From: Corbicula japonica
Taxonomy: Eukaryota > Mollusca > Bivalvia > Venerida > Cyrenidae
Direction: 5' to 3'
NCBI GenBank assembly: GCA_038501625.1
Contig: JAZAYU010000013.1
Coordinates: 6,200,001 to 6,264,000, forward strand
DNA length: 64,000 nt
Shown here: positions 23,110-34,048 of the stretch, in pieces
Layout of the letters: the number at the start of each line of letters is the position of its first letter
How positions within the stretch are numbered: the first letter of the stretch is position 1
Notes under the pieces: model-generated
The model's database searches: none
The model's input: the letters and a program-made list of their open reading frames with translations, nothing else
What the model was told of the DNA's origin: nothing
Position numbers and translations under genes: made by a program

Positions 23110-23356
23110 AATTTATTTGTTTATTCAATACGACCACTTCAAACACAGATTTCGCAAGGTAATAATCACAATTACCGGACAAACTTATGACAATTAGTGT
23201 GGATTAGTGCAATTTAAAGAGGTGTAAGTGCTGAAGGTTTTAAAATTCAGGTTAACAATAAAATCATCAGTCAATGGTAGAACTTTTTCAGTAAACATCA
23301 TTCAGATATTGACTGACAAACGGACAATATTATTTATGTTTTTACCTGAAATGCTT
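23110..23356. other. Leader of the Penelope-like copy or flank; no frame
   Basis: Homology to arm B stops near 23109. The element's recognisable coding starts at 23357. No frame could be followed between them. Confidence 0.4.
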
Positions 23357-26050
23357 TAGATTGTGGGGATTTAATATGTTGGACAAACAGGGTGCCCTTT
23401 GAAAACACGTTTTAGTCAGCACTGTTCTAAAATAAGAAACAATAATAAAATCAATAGATGTTTATATAAACATTTCAAACGATCAGGCCACACTTTAAAA
23501 CATGTTAATATTCAACCTGTTGAAAAAAGTTATATTTGATAACAGTGCTTCTAAAGCATTTGAAATTAGATCAAGACTTATATCGGAACAAAATTGGATA
23601 CATAAACTCCAAACACCTTATCCACTTGGTTTAAATGATAATATTTATCAAGAAGGCAACATGTTTAAAAATTCTGATTTTGACATTTTTGATTTGCTAG
23701 AATTACGAAAACGAAAATCGAGGTCACACGGGATAAGGACTAATGGTAACAACAAAAGGAAATCACGTGTGCATTGTTCAATTCATGACCTTCAAAATAT
23801 TTTAAGACATTCTGGTAGACATGCTAAGCTGTCGCGTTTGACTTCTCTTTCTATTTCAAGTTTACAAAAAGTGGATAAGGATGCCGATGATATTGTTATA
23901 AGAACTCATCCACTTTATGAATTTGAAAGCCTTATTCAGTGTTACACTCGAGATGTTCTCAGACCACACTTTGACTTGGAATCTGATCACCAAAGACATT
24001 TCCTTAAAATTTCATTTTCAAATAAAGGTATAGATTTTATTGACCTTCCAAGTATATTTAAAGATAAAACTGTTGAATCGGCAATACCTAATTATTTCAA
24101 GAATACTGAAACACCCTTCGTTTGTTATAAATATTACAAGCCAATTAGAAACACGATTTTCAATTACAACAAAATTACCTCGGCTTTACAGATTGTTGAA
24201 AACACACCAATCAAATCATGAGACTGTTCTAATTCAAAATTTTGCTATCAACATACCGGTCACATCGTTACAGGGGATCTAAATGTTATCAAAGACTTTA
24301 GAATCCGCAATTTAATTTCAAAAGGTCCAAAATATAGAATTCCATCGGACATCGACTTTAATACCTGTCGTGCGGAAATTGCAGAGAGTCTTTAAACTCT
24401 TTTTGCAATAAATGGTGTAAACGAGAACATGCTGAGCCTAATGCTCTTTCACTTGCGTCATTAGAAAAAAGGAATTCAAGACTTTCATAACAGATTTGTT
24501 TTAACACCTGCTGATAAGGCTTCCAATAATGTAATTATAGTGTGACGAATACACTATATTAATATTCAAACTGTAGAACTGAACAGCACTAATGCTTATA
24601 TACTGACTTCTTCATCTGAGAGTGATATTGTTACTGCACACACTCTACAAATTACAAAATTTAGAATCAGTATTGAGCCGAAACAAGACAAAGTACCTAC
24701 TCTGTATTGGTTGCCTAAAATGCATAAAACACCGTACAAAGCAAGATTTATTGCTAACTCTAGTTCTTGCACTACTACTAAATTATCCGTGCTCTTAACA
24801 TCTTGTCTTACAGCTATAAAAGAACATGTTATTAGGTATTGTGATAAGGTTTTTGAAACTTCTGGCAAAAATTTATTTTGGTCGATTAAAAATTCAAATG
24901 ACGTTTTGAAAAAGCTTAAATCAAATAATTTTCGGGCGTTCTGTTTGTCTACTTATGATTTCTCAACTTTATACACTTCTCTTCCTCATAATTTAATAAG
25001 AGACAAACTAACCAGTCTCATTGAAAAAACGTTTGCTAGAGAAAATAAAACCTTCATCGCTTGTAATGAACATAGGGCATTTTTACAGATGGTTCTTATG
25101 ATAATTATACCTTATGGACTTGTCAAGACCTAATAGAGTCGCTAACTTTCTTACTAGATAATATTTATGTTAGATTCGGTACCTCTTTTTATAAACAAGT
25201 AATAGGCATCCCAATGGGTACTAATTGTGCACCCCTTGTTGCTGATCTGTTTTTATACTGTTATGAAAGAGACTTTATGTTATCTCTTTCTACTGAACAT
25301 CAAGATGATATAATTACAGCTTTTAACAACACCTCGAGGTACCTTGATGATTTATTAAATATAGACAATAACCATTTTCCATTACTGGTTAATAAGATTT
25401 ATCCTAAAGAACTACAACTTAATAAAGCGAACACTTCAGAAAAGCAAGCAAACTTACTCGATCTAAATCTGTCCATTGAAAATGGTTATGTTACTACTAA
25501 AATTTATAATAAAAGAGATGATTTTAATTTTAATATAGTAAATTTTCCGTTTTTAGAAGGCGATGTTCCCCGTGCAACATCTTATGGGGTTTATATCTCA
25601 CAGCTTGTTCGCTTTTCAAGAGCTTGCAACAATGTTAATGATTTCAATGAACGTAATCTTTGCATTACAGAAAAACTTTTAAAACAAGGTTATCGGTATC
25701 ACAATTTAAGGAAAACCTTTTGCAAGTTTTATCGCCGATACCATTATTTAATTCATAAATATAAATGCAGTTTAAAATCACTTTTGCAACAAGGTATTTC
25801 ACAGCCAGTTTTTTATGGAGATTTAATTTATAAACTTAAGAAGATAAAAGGCAATGTTAATTTCTCCCGGTTATTCGTAAAAACCATCTGTAAATTTAAA
25901 AAGAAAGGTTACCAACATGATATTTTACAGCGCTCTGCAGGTCTGGTGACTAACCCTCCTACAGTTGATCATTATGCTTACCTCGTTGGTTGCACGACGG
26001 TGGCAGGGGTTTCAGAGTTTATGAAGGTTTACGGGGATATCTTTTCTTAA
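23357..26050 (+). pseudogene. Naiad-type Penelope-like retroelement, frame-broken
   Basis: A GIY-YIG endonuclease segment comes first: YVGQTGCPLKTRF, then a basic CLYKHFKRSGHT stretch. After a one-base slip in an A run near 23530 the frame from 23502 continues with WIHKLQTPYPLGLNDN. The reverse transcriptase follows: CYQHTGHIVTGDLN (about 24241), KMHKTPYKARFIANS (24714), DFSTLYTSLPH (24957), GIPMGTNCAPLVADLF (25205) and catalytic YLDD (25340). It ends at the stop at 26050. Endonuclease before RT is the permuted order of Naiad/Chlamys elements, whereas most Penelope elements carry it C-terminally. At least four frame breaks or stops (near 23530, 24221, 24395, 24550, 25130) make this copy dead, and the 5' end looks truncated. 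The last 278 codons (25214-26050) are intact. Confidence 0.85.
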
Positions 26051-26239
26051 AAGATTCTAGAAGCTCGATTTGTTTTTTCATCCCTGTCATCGTGTTCTTG
26101 CTGATTTCACTTCAGGTGCTCTGGTCTCGGTAAGATCATTGAGTACCCGCCCTTTGGCTTTGCAATGCTATTAGCTTCTTATGTTGTATTTGTTTGTGTG
26201 CTTTTGCATGCAACATTGTTGAGCCAATGGGTTGGTTGG
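26051..26239 (+). other. 3' tail of the Penelope-like copy
   Basis: Non-coding sequence following the RT stop, presumably the element's 3' UTR. The 3' boundary is not visible because the dispersed repeat at 26240 follows directly. Confidence 0.4.
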
Positions 26240-26530
26240 ATTTATTTCACCAAGACAACTTGTACTTGTTTTATGATATGAGAACCTGTTGGGGCAAGTG
26301 TGAGGTTGGTCCACACTAGAGCCTGGTTTAAACTCCCAGTGGCAATTTGTTTTGCCACTGACCGTTCTAAGGCGGTAACCCCTCCGGTTCTCACTCTCTT
26401 TATTTGTTTGTGGCGTCCATTTTGAAACTGATTAATGTAATACCATGCTCTCTTTTTCTCTCTATTTTTTGGCTGTGTGGAGAGGCTGTATATGCTGGAT
26501 ATGGCCATTTCTGATATGCATATTTCATTT
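26240..26530 (-). repeat. Dispersed repeat (SINE/MITE-like), minus copy
   Basis: Reverse complement of the repeat at 19690-20010, with the same landmarks (TTGTACTTGTTTTATGATAT, GGGGCAAGTGTGAGGTTGG, GGCAATTTGTTTTGCCACTG, TTGTTTGTGGCGTCC). It abuts the Penelope tail. The 88-codon frame within it is a by-product of the repeat. Confidence 0.75.
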
Positions 26531-26544
26531 TTTGTTGCAAATTA

Positions 26545-26742
26545 ACCATGTCTGACTTGATTTTCATCTCAGGGATTTCAAAATATGCAGATTCTTGCAT
26601 TTTGATATAAGCAAATTAGTTTTTGACACCAACTGATTATAAACTTGGGGTCAATTTGATGCATGAGAAAATTAGGAAACATGGTCAAATTTTGCAAGAA
26701 TCAAGATAAATATTGTTTGTATTGCATTTTAATTATGAAGTA
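26545..26742 (-). repeat. Third, partial copy of a segment of duplication block 2
   Basis: TGCAGATTCTTGCATTTTGA and GGTCAAATTTTGCAA match 46843-46950 directly and 28840-28985 in reverse complement. The segment therefore occurs three times in the window, so at least part of block 2 is itself a dispersed repeat. Confidence 0.55.
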
Positions 26743-26774
26743 AATACTTATTTGCCCCTGAACAGATATTAAAA

Positions 26775-28477
26775 CAAGCAAATTCGTTGAATTTATATCC
26801 CCGCCGAGTACTGGTTATTACACAACAGCTGAAAACATAGGGCTTTAGATATAAATCATGGCAAAAACAGTAAAAAAAACTTCAGATAGTGAAAAGGGTT
26901 GGGCAGCACACCAGAATATAAGAATGAGACGTAAAGTCTTCAAACTGTTGAAATGAAGAACGCAGTAGTAAAAAATAGCACGGTATTTTAATGGAAATCC
27001 ATGCAGAAGACGCAGAGAAGTAGCACGGAAACGAATACTACTATATATACATAGTGCATAACTTATCAAAGGGCCATAACTCTATGTTAAACGGTCTGAT
27101 CAGAACAAGACAACAATATGGGCATCTTGTCTTGGTATTGATGGTTTCCATAGTTTCATTGAAATCCACCCAGTAGTTGCAGATGAATACCAAGGAAACG
27201 AATACTGCTGTATATGCATAATGCATAAGTTATCAAAGGGCCATAACTCTGTGTTAAACAGTCTGACTGGAACAAGACGAAAATATGCACATCTCCTCTT
27301 GATATTGATGGCTCCAAGAAAGTTTCATTGAAATTCATCTGGTAGTTGCAGAGAAATAGGACGGAAACAAATACAGTCAAACCTGTCTACAAAGACCACT
27401 AAGGAGAGAACCAAGAAGAGGTCGTTTGAGGCAGGTGATCTTTTTTTCAGGTAAATTTGTTCTTTTAATTAGTCAGTGGGATAAATAAAGTGTGATCTTT
27501 ATCCACAGGTGGTCTTTATTTACAGGTGGTCTAAAGCAAGTATGACTGTACTGCTCTATATGCATAATCCGTAAGTTATCAAAGGGCCATAACTCTGTGT
27601 TAAACAGTTTGACCGGAACCATATGCGAATCTCCTCTGGGTATTAATGGCTCCCAGAAAGTTTCATTAAAACCCATCTGGTAGTTTCAGAGAAATAGCAC
27701 GGAAACAAATACTGCTCTAAACGCATAATGCATAAGTAATCAAAGGGCCATATCTCTGTGTTAAACAGTTATAATAACCGGAACAAGACTACGATATGCG
27801 CATCTCCTCTTGGTATTGATGGCTCCCTGAAAATATCCTTGAAATCCATCCAGTAGTTGCAGAGAAATAGCGCGAAAACGAATACTGTTCTATATGCATA
27901 ATGCATCAGTTATCAAAGGGCCATAACTCTGTGTTAAACGGTCTGACTGGAACAAGACTACGATATGCGCATCTCCTCTTGGTATAGATGGTTTCCAGAA
28001 AGTTTCATTGAATTCCATTCCGTAGTTGCAGAGAAACAGCGCGGAAACGAATACTGCACTATATGCATAATGCATCAGTTATCAAAGGGCCATAACTATG
28101 TGTTAAACGGTCTGACCAGAATAAGACGACGATATGCGCATCTCCTCTCGCTTTTGATGGTTCTCAGAAATATTCATTGAAATCCATCTGGTAGTTGGAG
28201 AGAAATAGCGCGGACACAAATACTGCTCTATATGCATCATGCATAGGTTATCAAAGGGCTATAAGCCTGTGTTAAATGGTCTGACCGGAACAAGACGATG
28301 ACATGCACATCTCCTCTTGGTACTGATGGTTCCCACAAAGTTTCGTTGAAATCCATCCAGTGGTTGCAGAGAAATAGCGCGGAAACGAAATTCGGACGGA
28401 CAGCGTGACAGTGTGACTGCGTGACGGACGGACAACGCCTAAACAATACCCCCCTCCCGATTTCACCAGCGGGGATA
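26775..28477 (+). mobile_element. Tandem-repeat-bearing element, about 8.5 units of 169 bp
   Basis: It begins CAAGCAAATTCGTTGAATTT (containing the palindrome AAATTCGTTGAATTT), then ATCCCCGCCG, and ends CACCAGCGGGGATA. Units of about 167-173 bp recur, anchored by TATCAAAGGGCCATAACTCT at 27064, 27231, 27577, 27911, 28080 and 28249. A GGACGGACAGCGTGACAG tract closes the array. Same plan as 21349-22947 but with unrelated unit sequence. Arm B supplies an uninterrupted site. The repeated minus-strand frames across it are an artefact of periodicity. Confidence 0.75.
27374..27548. mobile_element. 175-bp MITE, mariner-like, inserted in the tandem array
   Basis: CAGTCAAACCTGTCT at the left and GCAAGTATGACTG at the right are inverted, flanked by TA on both sides. 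Removing it restores the array phrase CAAATACTGCTC seen in the other units. The TA duplication and TIR suggest mobilisation by a Tc1/mariner-type transposase. Confidence 0.75.
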
Positions 28478-29225
28478 ATAAAGTCAAAGTACTTAAGTTA
28501 AGAAAAAAGTTCAATCAACACAAGATATGACTTGCAACTATTTGATTATGACCCCTAAAAAATCAACAGTTGTCAAACGACCATTTGTTTTCAAAAGTTA
28601 TTGAAATCCCTGCACCTCTTAAAAGACTCTTTTAACAAGCAAAAAACAGTCGCCTTCTCATTAGATGTGAAAAATTTGTGCAGAAAAACACATATTTAAA
28701 ATAAAATATAATACTTAACCAGATGTTCCTCTATGTGCTAAATCTGAAGGGTCGTTTTCATCACATTTTAGCAGATTCATCCAAAATGTAAAGGGTTATA
28801 TATACTTAGCTTAAAATGCAATAGACATGTGTACAATAATATTACATTAATCACTAGTATTGCAAAATTTGACCATTTTCTAAATTCTCCAACATCAATA
28901 TGGGGGTCAAATGTGAAAAAATCAAATATCCTCGCATCAAAATGCAAGGATTTGCATCTATTAAAATCCCTGAATGATATCTTCTAATAAAATATTTTTA
29001 GTTAAATGGCATTGAAAGTGTTAATATTTGTGACAACAAACTAAGACTATAATATTATTATCTGCATTAACTTAGTTATAGTAACTGAAATAGCTTTATG
29101 GTGAAGAGTAATTTATGAAATAGATTTTAGTTGAAGATTATAATATTTATTACGAAAGATTGTTCATGTCATTTTAAGGGGCATAACTAAAATGATTGAT
29201 CAAGAGCCCCTTCCTGCTATATTTA

Positions 29226-29470
29226 TGCCTTTAATCGCATGTACATCAAGTGTAGTTCCAGATCAGACTGAACATTGTGCCATCTGATCAGGATGTACAC
29301 TGCTTACATCTTGTTTAGAAAAAAAAATCAGTATGAATGCTTTGAATCTAAAACTGAACAGTGCAGATCCTGATCGAACAGCACAGAGATGTAGGGTGAT
29401 CTAATTCTACACTGTTTGCCCATGCCATAAACTTAAAATGCATATATAGAGTTAAGGGTTAATGTTAGAA
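29226..29470. repeat. Diverged MITE-like repeat of the GATCAGACTG family
   Basis: It contains CCAGATCAGACTGAAC, CATCTGATCAGGATGTACAC, CAGATCCTGATCGAACAGCA and ends GTTAAGGGTTAA. The texture matches the repeats at 9955-10180 and 59605-59832. Confidence 0.45.
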
Positions 29471-30244
29471 ATGGATTTTCTGTGCAAAACACCATGTTTT
29501 ATTTCTACTCTTTCCAGGTTAATAGACATAAATTATTATGCATAAGACAGTTTAAAGGGGCCTACATGGATACAGCTTGTATACCATATCTGACAGGGTA
29601 AGACCATATCAGCTTGCATATCAGTGGAGGCTGATCAGAGTCTGTTCATGTTTAGATCTTTTAGGTACATGTTCTTTCTGATCAAATTTCAAAGAGAGTA
29701 GATTCAGATCAGATGGATGCCGCTAATGCATTATAAGGTCTAAATTGGGTTGGGAAATGGTGTCTGTTGAGGGCTATGATATGAAATGAACATCAATAGA
29801 CTCTTTATCTGATTTATTAGGTTGGGCACTTTCTTAAAATATGGTTACACTAACATTATGCTGACTCCCTGCGACACACTCATGAGAAATACAAAGAAAA
29901 GAAATAAACTATAATAATATAAGAAATAAATAATTATAATTTTGCTAACCCAACAAGTTCCATACTATGACACAAAAATTGTTGCGCCTCTTTCATTTTA
30001 AAAATGACCTTTATAAGGCCATTGGCATTGCTTTGAGTTGTGATGTATTGCTATAAAGCAGGAATATAAAATTATATTACCATCATCAAGTTCAACTAAG
30101 CATTCTAGGTTAACTAGGTTAGGCATTCTGGGTATTGATGCATTTTGATCCTGGTATTGCTCGATCCGTTAGCCTGTAATGTTTTTGTATCGGTCCTGTT
30201 CGATTGCTTTTAATGTTGCTTCTTTCATTTATTTCGATAGTTCT
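29471..30244. other. Intergenic with one short dispersed repeat
   Basis: No gene seen. About 30125-30240 (TGTTCGATTGCTTTTAATGTT) resembles the sequence at 58400-58450 (TGTTCGATTACTTTCAAAGTT), a second copy of a short dispersed repeat. The 73-codon minus frame there follows the repeat. Confidence 0.4.
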
Positions 30245-31150
30245 CCTAAAATTACTTTTTAGCTCATCTGTCACATAGTGACAGGGCAAGCTTTTGTGAT
30301 TGTCTTTCGTCCGGCGTCCGTTCACAATTGTTGTCTGCACTCTAGCTGTCTACATTTTTATCTGATCTTCTTCAAACATGGTCAGGATATTTATCTCAAT
30401 AATATCAAGGTCAAGTTCAAAACTGGGTCATGTGACCTAGAAATATAGGTCAAATTATAGAAAAAAGCTTATCCGCACTCTAGCGGTCTTAATTTTAGTA
30501 CGATTTGCTTAAAAAATCTTGGTCAAAATGTTTTCTCAATGAAATCTAGGTCATTTATTAAACTGGGTCATGTGACCCTGAAAACTAGGTCATATTACTG
30601 ACAAAGCATGTCCGCACTCTAGCGGTCCTAATTTTGGTCCGATCTTCTTTAAACTTGGTCAGAATGTTTATCTCAATGATATCTAGGTCAAGTACGAAAC
30701 TGGGCTATGTGACCTTGAAAACTAGGCCACTAGGTAACATTATAGAAAAGGCTTCTCCGCACTCTAGCGGTCTTAATTTTGGTATGATATTCACTTTCAT
30801 TGCCATAAAAACTTGGTTCTTTATCTGTTTATTTGCATTGCCAATTTGCATTGTGGATTCCAGAGTTATGGCCACTGAGAGTGCCAAAATTAACTATTCA
30901 GACCTTGTCTGTACACTAGCAGCTTCATTTTTTATTTGAATTTAATTCATTTTTTATTTGAATTTAATCAGACTTGTACAATTCTTGAGTTACTATTAAT
31001 CTCGGTTCCTTTCGTGAACCTGCTTGATTCCATAATGGGTTCTAGAGTTATGACTCTTGAACTAGCCAAAGTAAGCTATTTTGGCAATTGCATTGGCATC
31101 CACTGACTCTTGCATCCATTGAGCAGTTGTCGACAGGTGAGCGACCCATG
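30245..31150 (+). mobile_element. Tandem-repeat-bearing element, about 140-bp units
   Basis: The left end CTCATCTGTCACATAGTGAC is complemented loosely by the right end GACAGGTGAGCGACC. Inside, units of about 140-145 bp are anchored by CACTCTAGCGGTC (about 30340, 30475, 30615, 30759, with a diverged unit near 30905) and AACTGGGTCATGTGACC. It starts with a TCGTCCGGCGTCCG tract. Same structural class as the elements at 21.3, 26.8 and 48.9 kb, with its own unit sequence. Confidence 0.65.
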
Positions 31151-33205
31151 ACATTATTTTGACGAATTTGCACTAAACATTGTAGACCAGCATATACTTA
31201 TTTCAGGTATGAGTTGCTTTGATATATTGTCCATGAATTTCAGAGGTCTCATGCAAACGGTTTTTCTTTTGTTTTAGTATGCGCTCGGTAATTAGAACAT
31301 GAATTAGACTAAATTGAGCTTGCTAACATTTACTACATACATAGCTTAATACATTTCTTTACTAAAATCTAGGTGACATAAGTATTTCCCCAAAAATTCA
31401 TTTTTGAAATGTTAACCTGTTTTGCAATGTTTGCGACCTCTTAACCTGTCATTTTGCAATTACTCCATAAATATTACTAATAGAATATGTACATAAATGT
31501 AAGTAAAACATCAGTTTTTAAAGTTATATTAATATATACATACAAAGGTCGTGCAGCTACTCGGGGGGCAAGTGAGTAATTAAAAAAAACTGAAAATTAT
31601 GCTGGGGATCTGGGTCCATCATTTGGATCGCTGTTGATTCCAAGGCAAAGCCCTGGACAGGGGGCCAGAGGCCCCCAGAAACTCGTTAATTTAGCAGTAA
31701 GCAAGAAATGAAAATGTGTTTTCCAGGAAAAACAACTTGTCAGGTCAAAATAAATTTCTGGGGGACCCATATTTCATTGTCTTGGCACATCACTTATAAT
31801 AAGCAACAACCAGAATATCAGGTTTTATTAGCCGAATTTCATATTCGTTACCCAGTTTGTTGACTCCTCTAGCTAGTCCGTATTACATTTATTTTTTATT
31901 TACTCTGTGGCAATTTGGTAACAAAACTTGATGTTTGGAACATTATATTTCTTTTTGTCGCCAATTATAGACTACAGGTTTTAAATCAAAGTCAACATAA
32001 TCACAGATACTTTGTAATGACAAACTTCATTAAATTTTGTTGAAATAAATTTGAATTATATAAGCCAATCAAATCTGTTTTTAGAAACACAAGACTTTGC
32101 TGGATAATCACGACTTTATTTGAAGTCAGGTTTATATCTTCGTCAGCTTCATTCGGCTTTCATCCCTTGTGCAAGTAGTTTATATCCGCATCAACCAGAA
32201 CATAAGATCAGTGTCTACAATAGTGCTTTTGATATGTTATCATGGGCATCAGGTTATTTATGACAAGTATAAAACAGTCTAGATCCTGATCAGACCGCAC
32301 TGATGTGCAGAATGATCTTGATCTACACTGGTTGCACGTAGTATTTAAGCCGCATCCCACGGAGTTAATGGTTAGAAAGCTTCGATTATGAAAGGGACCA
32401 AAAGTAAAGTTAATTGTTTGGTAAATCAAAATCCGATCTATTTCAACACTTTATTTATTTAATCAAGAAGATCTATGACCGCATTTACTGTATATACATT
32501 TATTTCATAAATACAGCGAATGTTCTTTTATTGTAACTCTAGCCTTCTTTCCATTTACAGCGTATACTTGTTTACTATCTGCTGTAGGTTATACACCACT
32601 AAATATTGGTGATCAGGCTCTAAATAATTTTGTGCAGGGAATTTGCGGACTAGTTACAGGAAGTCAAGCCTGATTGGTAGAAAATGAAAATAAATATTTT
32701 AAAAAGAAAATTATTTTGAGAAAATATAATGATTTTGTAGTAATTTGAAAACAAATAATATGAAATTGATAATGAAAAAAAAGTGAAATTCAACTTTAAA
32801 AATAGCTATCATTTTTGACAGAATGTAAACAAAAGTTCCGCAGAGACTGGGGTGATACACTTCTGGCTAAAATGCCGAAAAAGTTTATTGGTCATGCTAT
32901 GGTGGAATTGGTATTTTACGGTGTGTCTAGGTTGGTTCTCTTGAGAATTGTATGATTTTAAGGGCTTGACCCAATAGTAAATTCAGAAATTCAGTACTAC
33001 CTTTGGCTTTTTGTTACCACGTGGTGCGCAAACCACGTGTTGATGAAGTTATCGCCGATCACTGCTATATTAATCCCGTATCGAGCCCCCCGGACATAAA
33101 ACTCACTTCCGCGATAAAACAAAGCGGGTCAGCATTAATTCTATTTTTAGCTCCGATTAGTTCAACGCTTTAACATCATAGCGTAACTACATGTTGATTT
33201 TAATT
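31151..33205. other. Intergenic; no gene supported
   Basis: GC-rich patch GACAGGGGGCCAGAGGCCCCC at about 31660 looks like transposon or repeat debris. 32220-32370 is a GATCCTGATCAGACCGCACT MITE-type fragment. ACCACGTGGTGCGCAAACCACGTG at 33018-33041 carries two E-box-like CACGTG sites. No frame is convincing. Confidence 0.4.
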
Positions 33206-33622
33206 ATCATTATTAGTGTTAGGAATCGACTGGATTTTTCAGAATCGATTATCGGAGAAAATCGGCTTGGCTCAACCGATTGATAATCGGATAATCGGAA
33301 CATGTTGTTTCATTAGCTGTTTTAGTTTTTGTTATAAAGAAATCAGTAGATACTGATTTAATATACGTTAAAATGGAAATAATTAAAAATAAAATGTTAT
33401 TATTTCTGTTGTCCTGTATTATCATTCTGTCTTAAATATGAGCCAGGTTAATCTGTTTCTGTATAAGTTTAATGCTACAAACTACTTTCTAACTGTATTT
33501 CAGGTCAGACTGTTTGACAGTCACAAAACTTGGCCCTCCCTAAGATTATAAACAACTAGCCATACAATTTCAGAGCTTACTGAACCCTCCTTATTCAGTT
33601 ATATAGTATCAAAAATCGGAAC

Positions 33623-34048
33623 TCAAATCAAAATTGGCTTTAACATATCTTGGGTAACATAACCGTAACAAGCGTGATACTGTGGGTGGGGTATTATTTT
33701 CATACATTTATTGGCGTAGGATTTCCTGCAAAGCGTGCAAAAGACTCTGCTCATGTCTAAATTTTCTTTAACTGCAGCTCCATTATTCATTTTTCGGAAG
33801 TAAAAATACTTCCAGACCCGGGAAGTCGCCTCTCCCGGGTAAGGAAAAAGGTCTTCGTTATTGTTGCCATCAATACACAGAGACACGGTTTTGCGGCCAT
33901 ATTGACCTACTTCTGTTTGGCGAGTAAACAAACCGTGACCTCGCTGACTGCAATATATATGCGCGTTGAGCGGCAAAGGTTTAAATAGCCAAATTTCTTT
34001 AGTTTTTAATTGGAAATAAAATGTTTTTAACAAATCACAATCGTACAT
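33623..34048 (-). pseudogene. BED-type zinc-finger fragment of a hAT transposase
   Basis: The frame reads PYPGEATSRVWKYFYFRKMN then SRVFCTLCRKSYANK. The W/YF aromatic pair followed by CxxC is the BED finger start typical of N-terminal regions of hAT transposases and ZBED proteins. The His half is missing in this frame; a neighbouring frame continues with NTPPTVSRLLRL, suggesting a frameshift near 33725. The residues before PYPGEA appear to come from a 5' untranslated stretch read in frame. It faces outward, with only about 400 bp left before the element's end, so the rest of the transposase is absent. Confidence 0.65.

Larger units (their letters stand above)
26743..29222 (+). repeat. Arm A, block 2 of an inverted segmental duplication
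   Basis: 26743-26774 and 28478-29222 match, reversed, 47358-47333 and 47305-46216. Shared landmarks include CCCCTGAACAGATATT, CAACACAAGATATGACTTGC, TTGTCAAACGACC, GTCGCCTTCTCATT versus its relative in arm B, CAATAGACATGTG, and GATCAAGAGCCCCTT. Arm A is interrupted by the tandem-repeat element at 26775-28477. Arm B is interrupted by a MITE at 46388-46747. Confidence 0.75.

Noticed and set aside
27041..28514. A series of similar 60-80-codon minus-strand frames that could look like a protein with tandem repeats
   Set aside because: They follow the 169-bp DNA unit, break frame between units because 169 is not a multiple of three, and show no coding conservation.
33018..33041. Paired CACGTG E-box elements as an enhancer
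   Set aside because: Two short motifs without a nearby gene are not enough to call a regulatory element.
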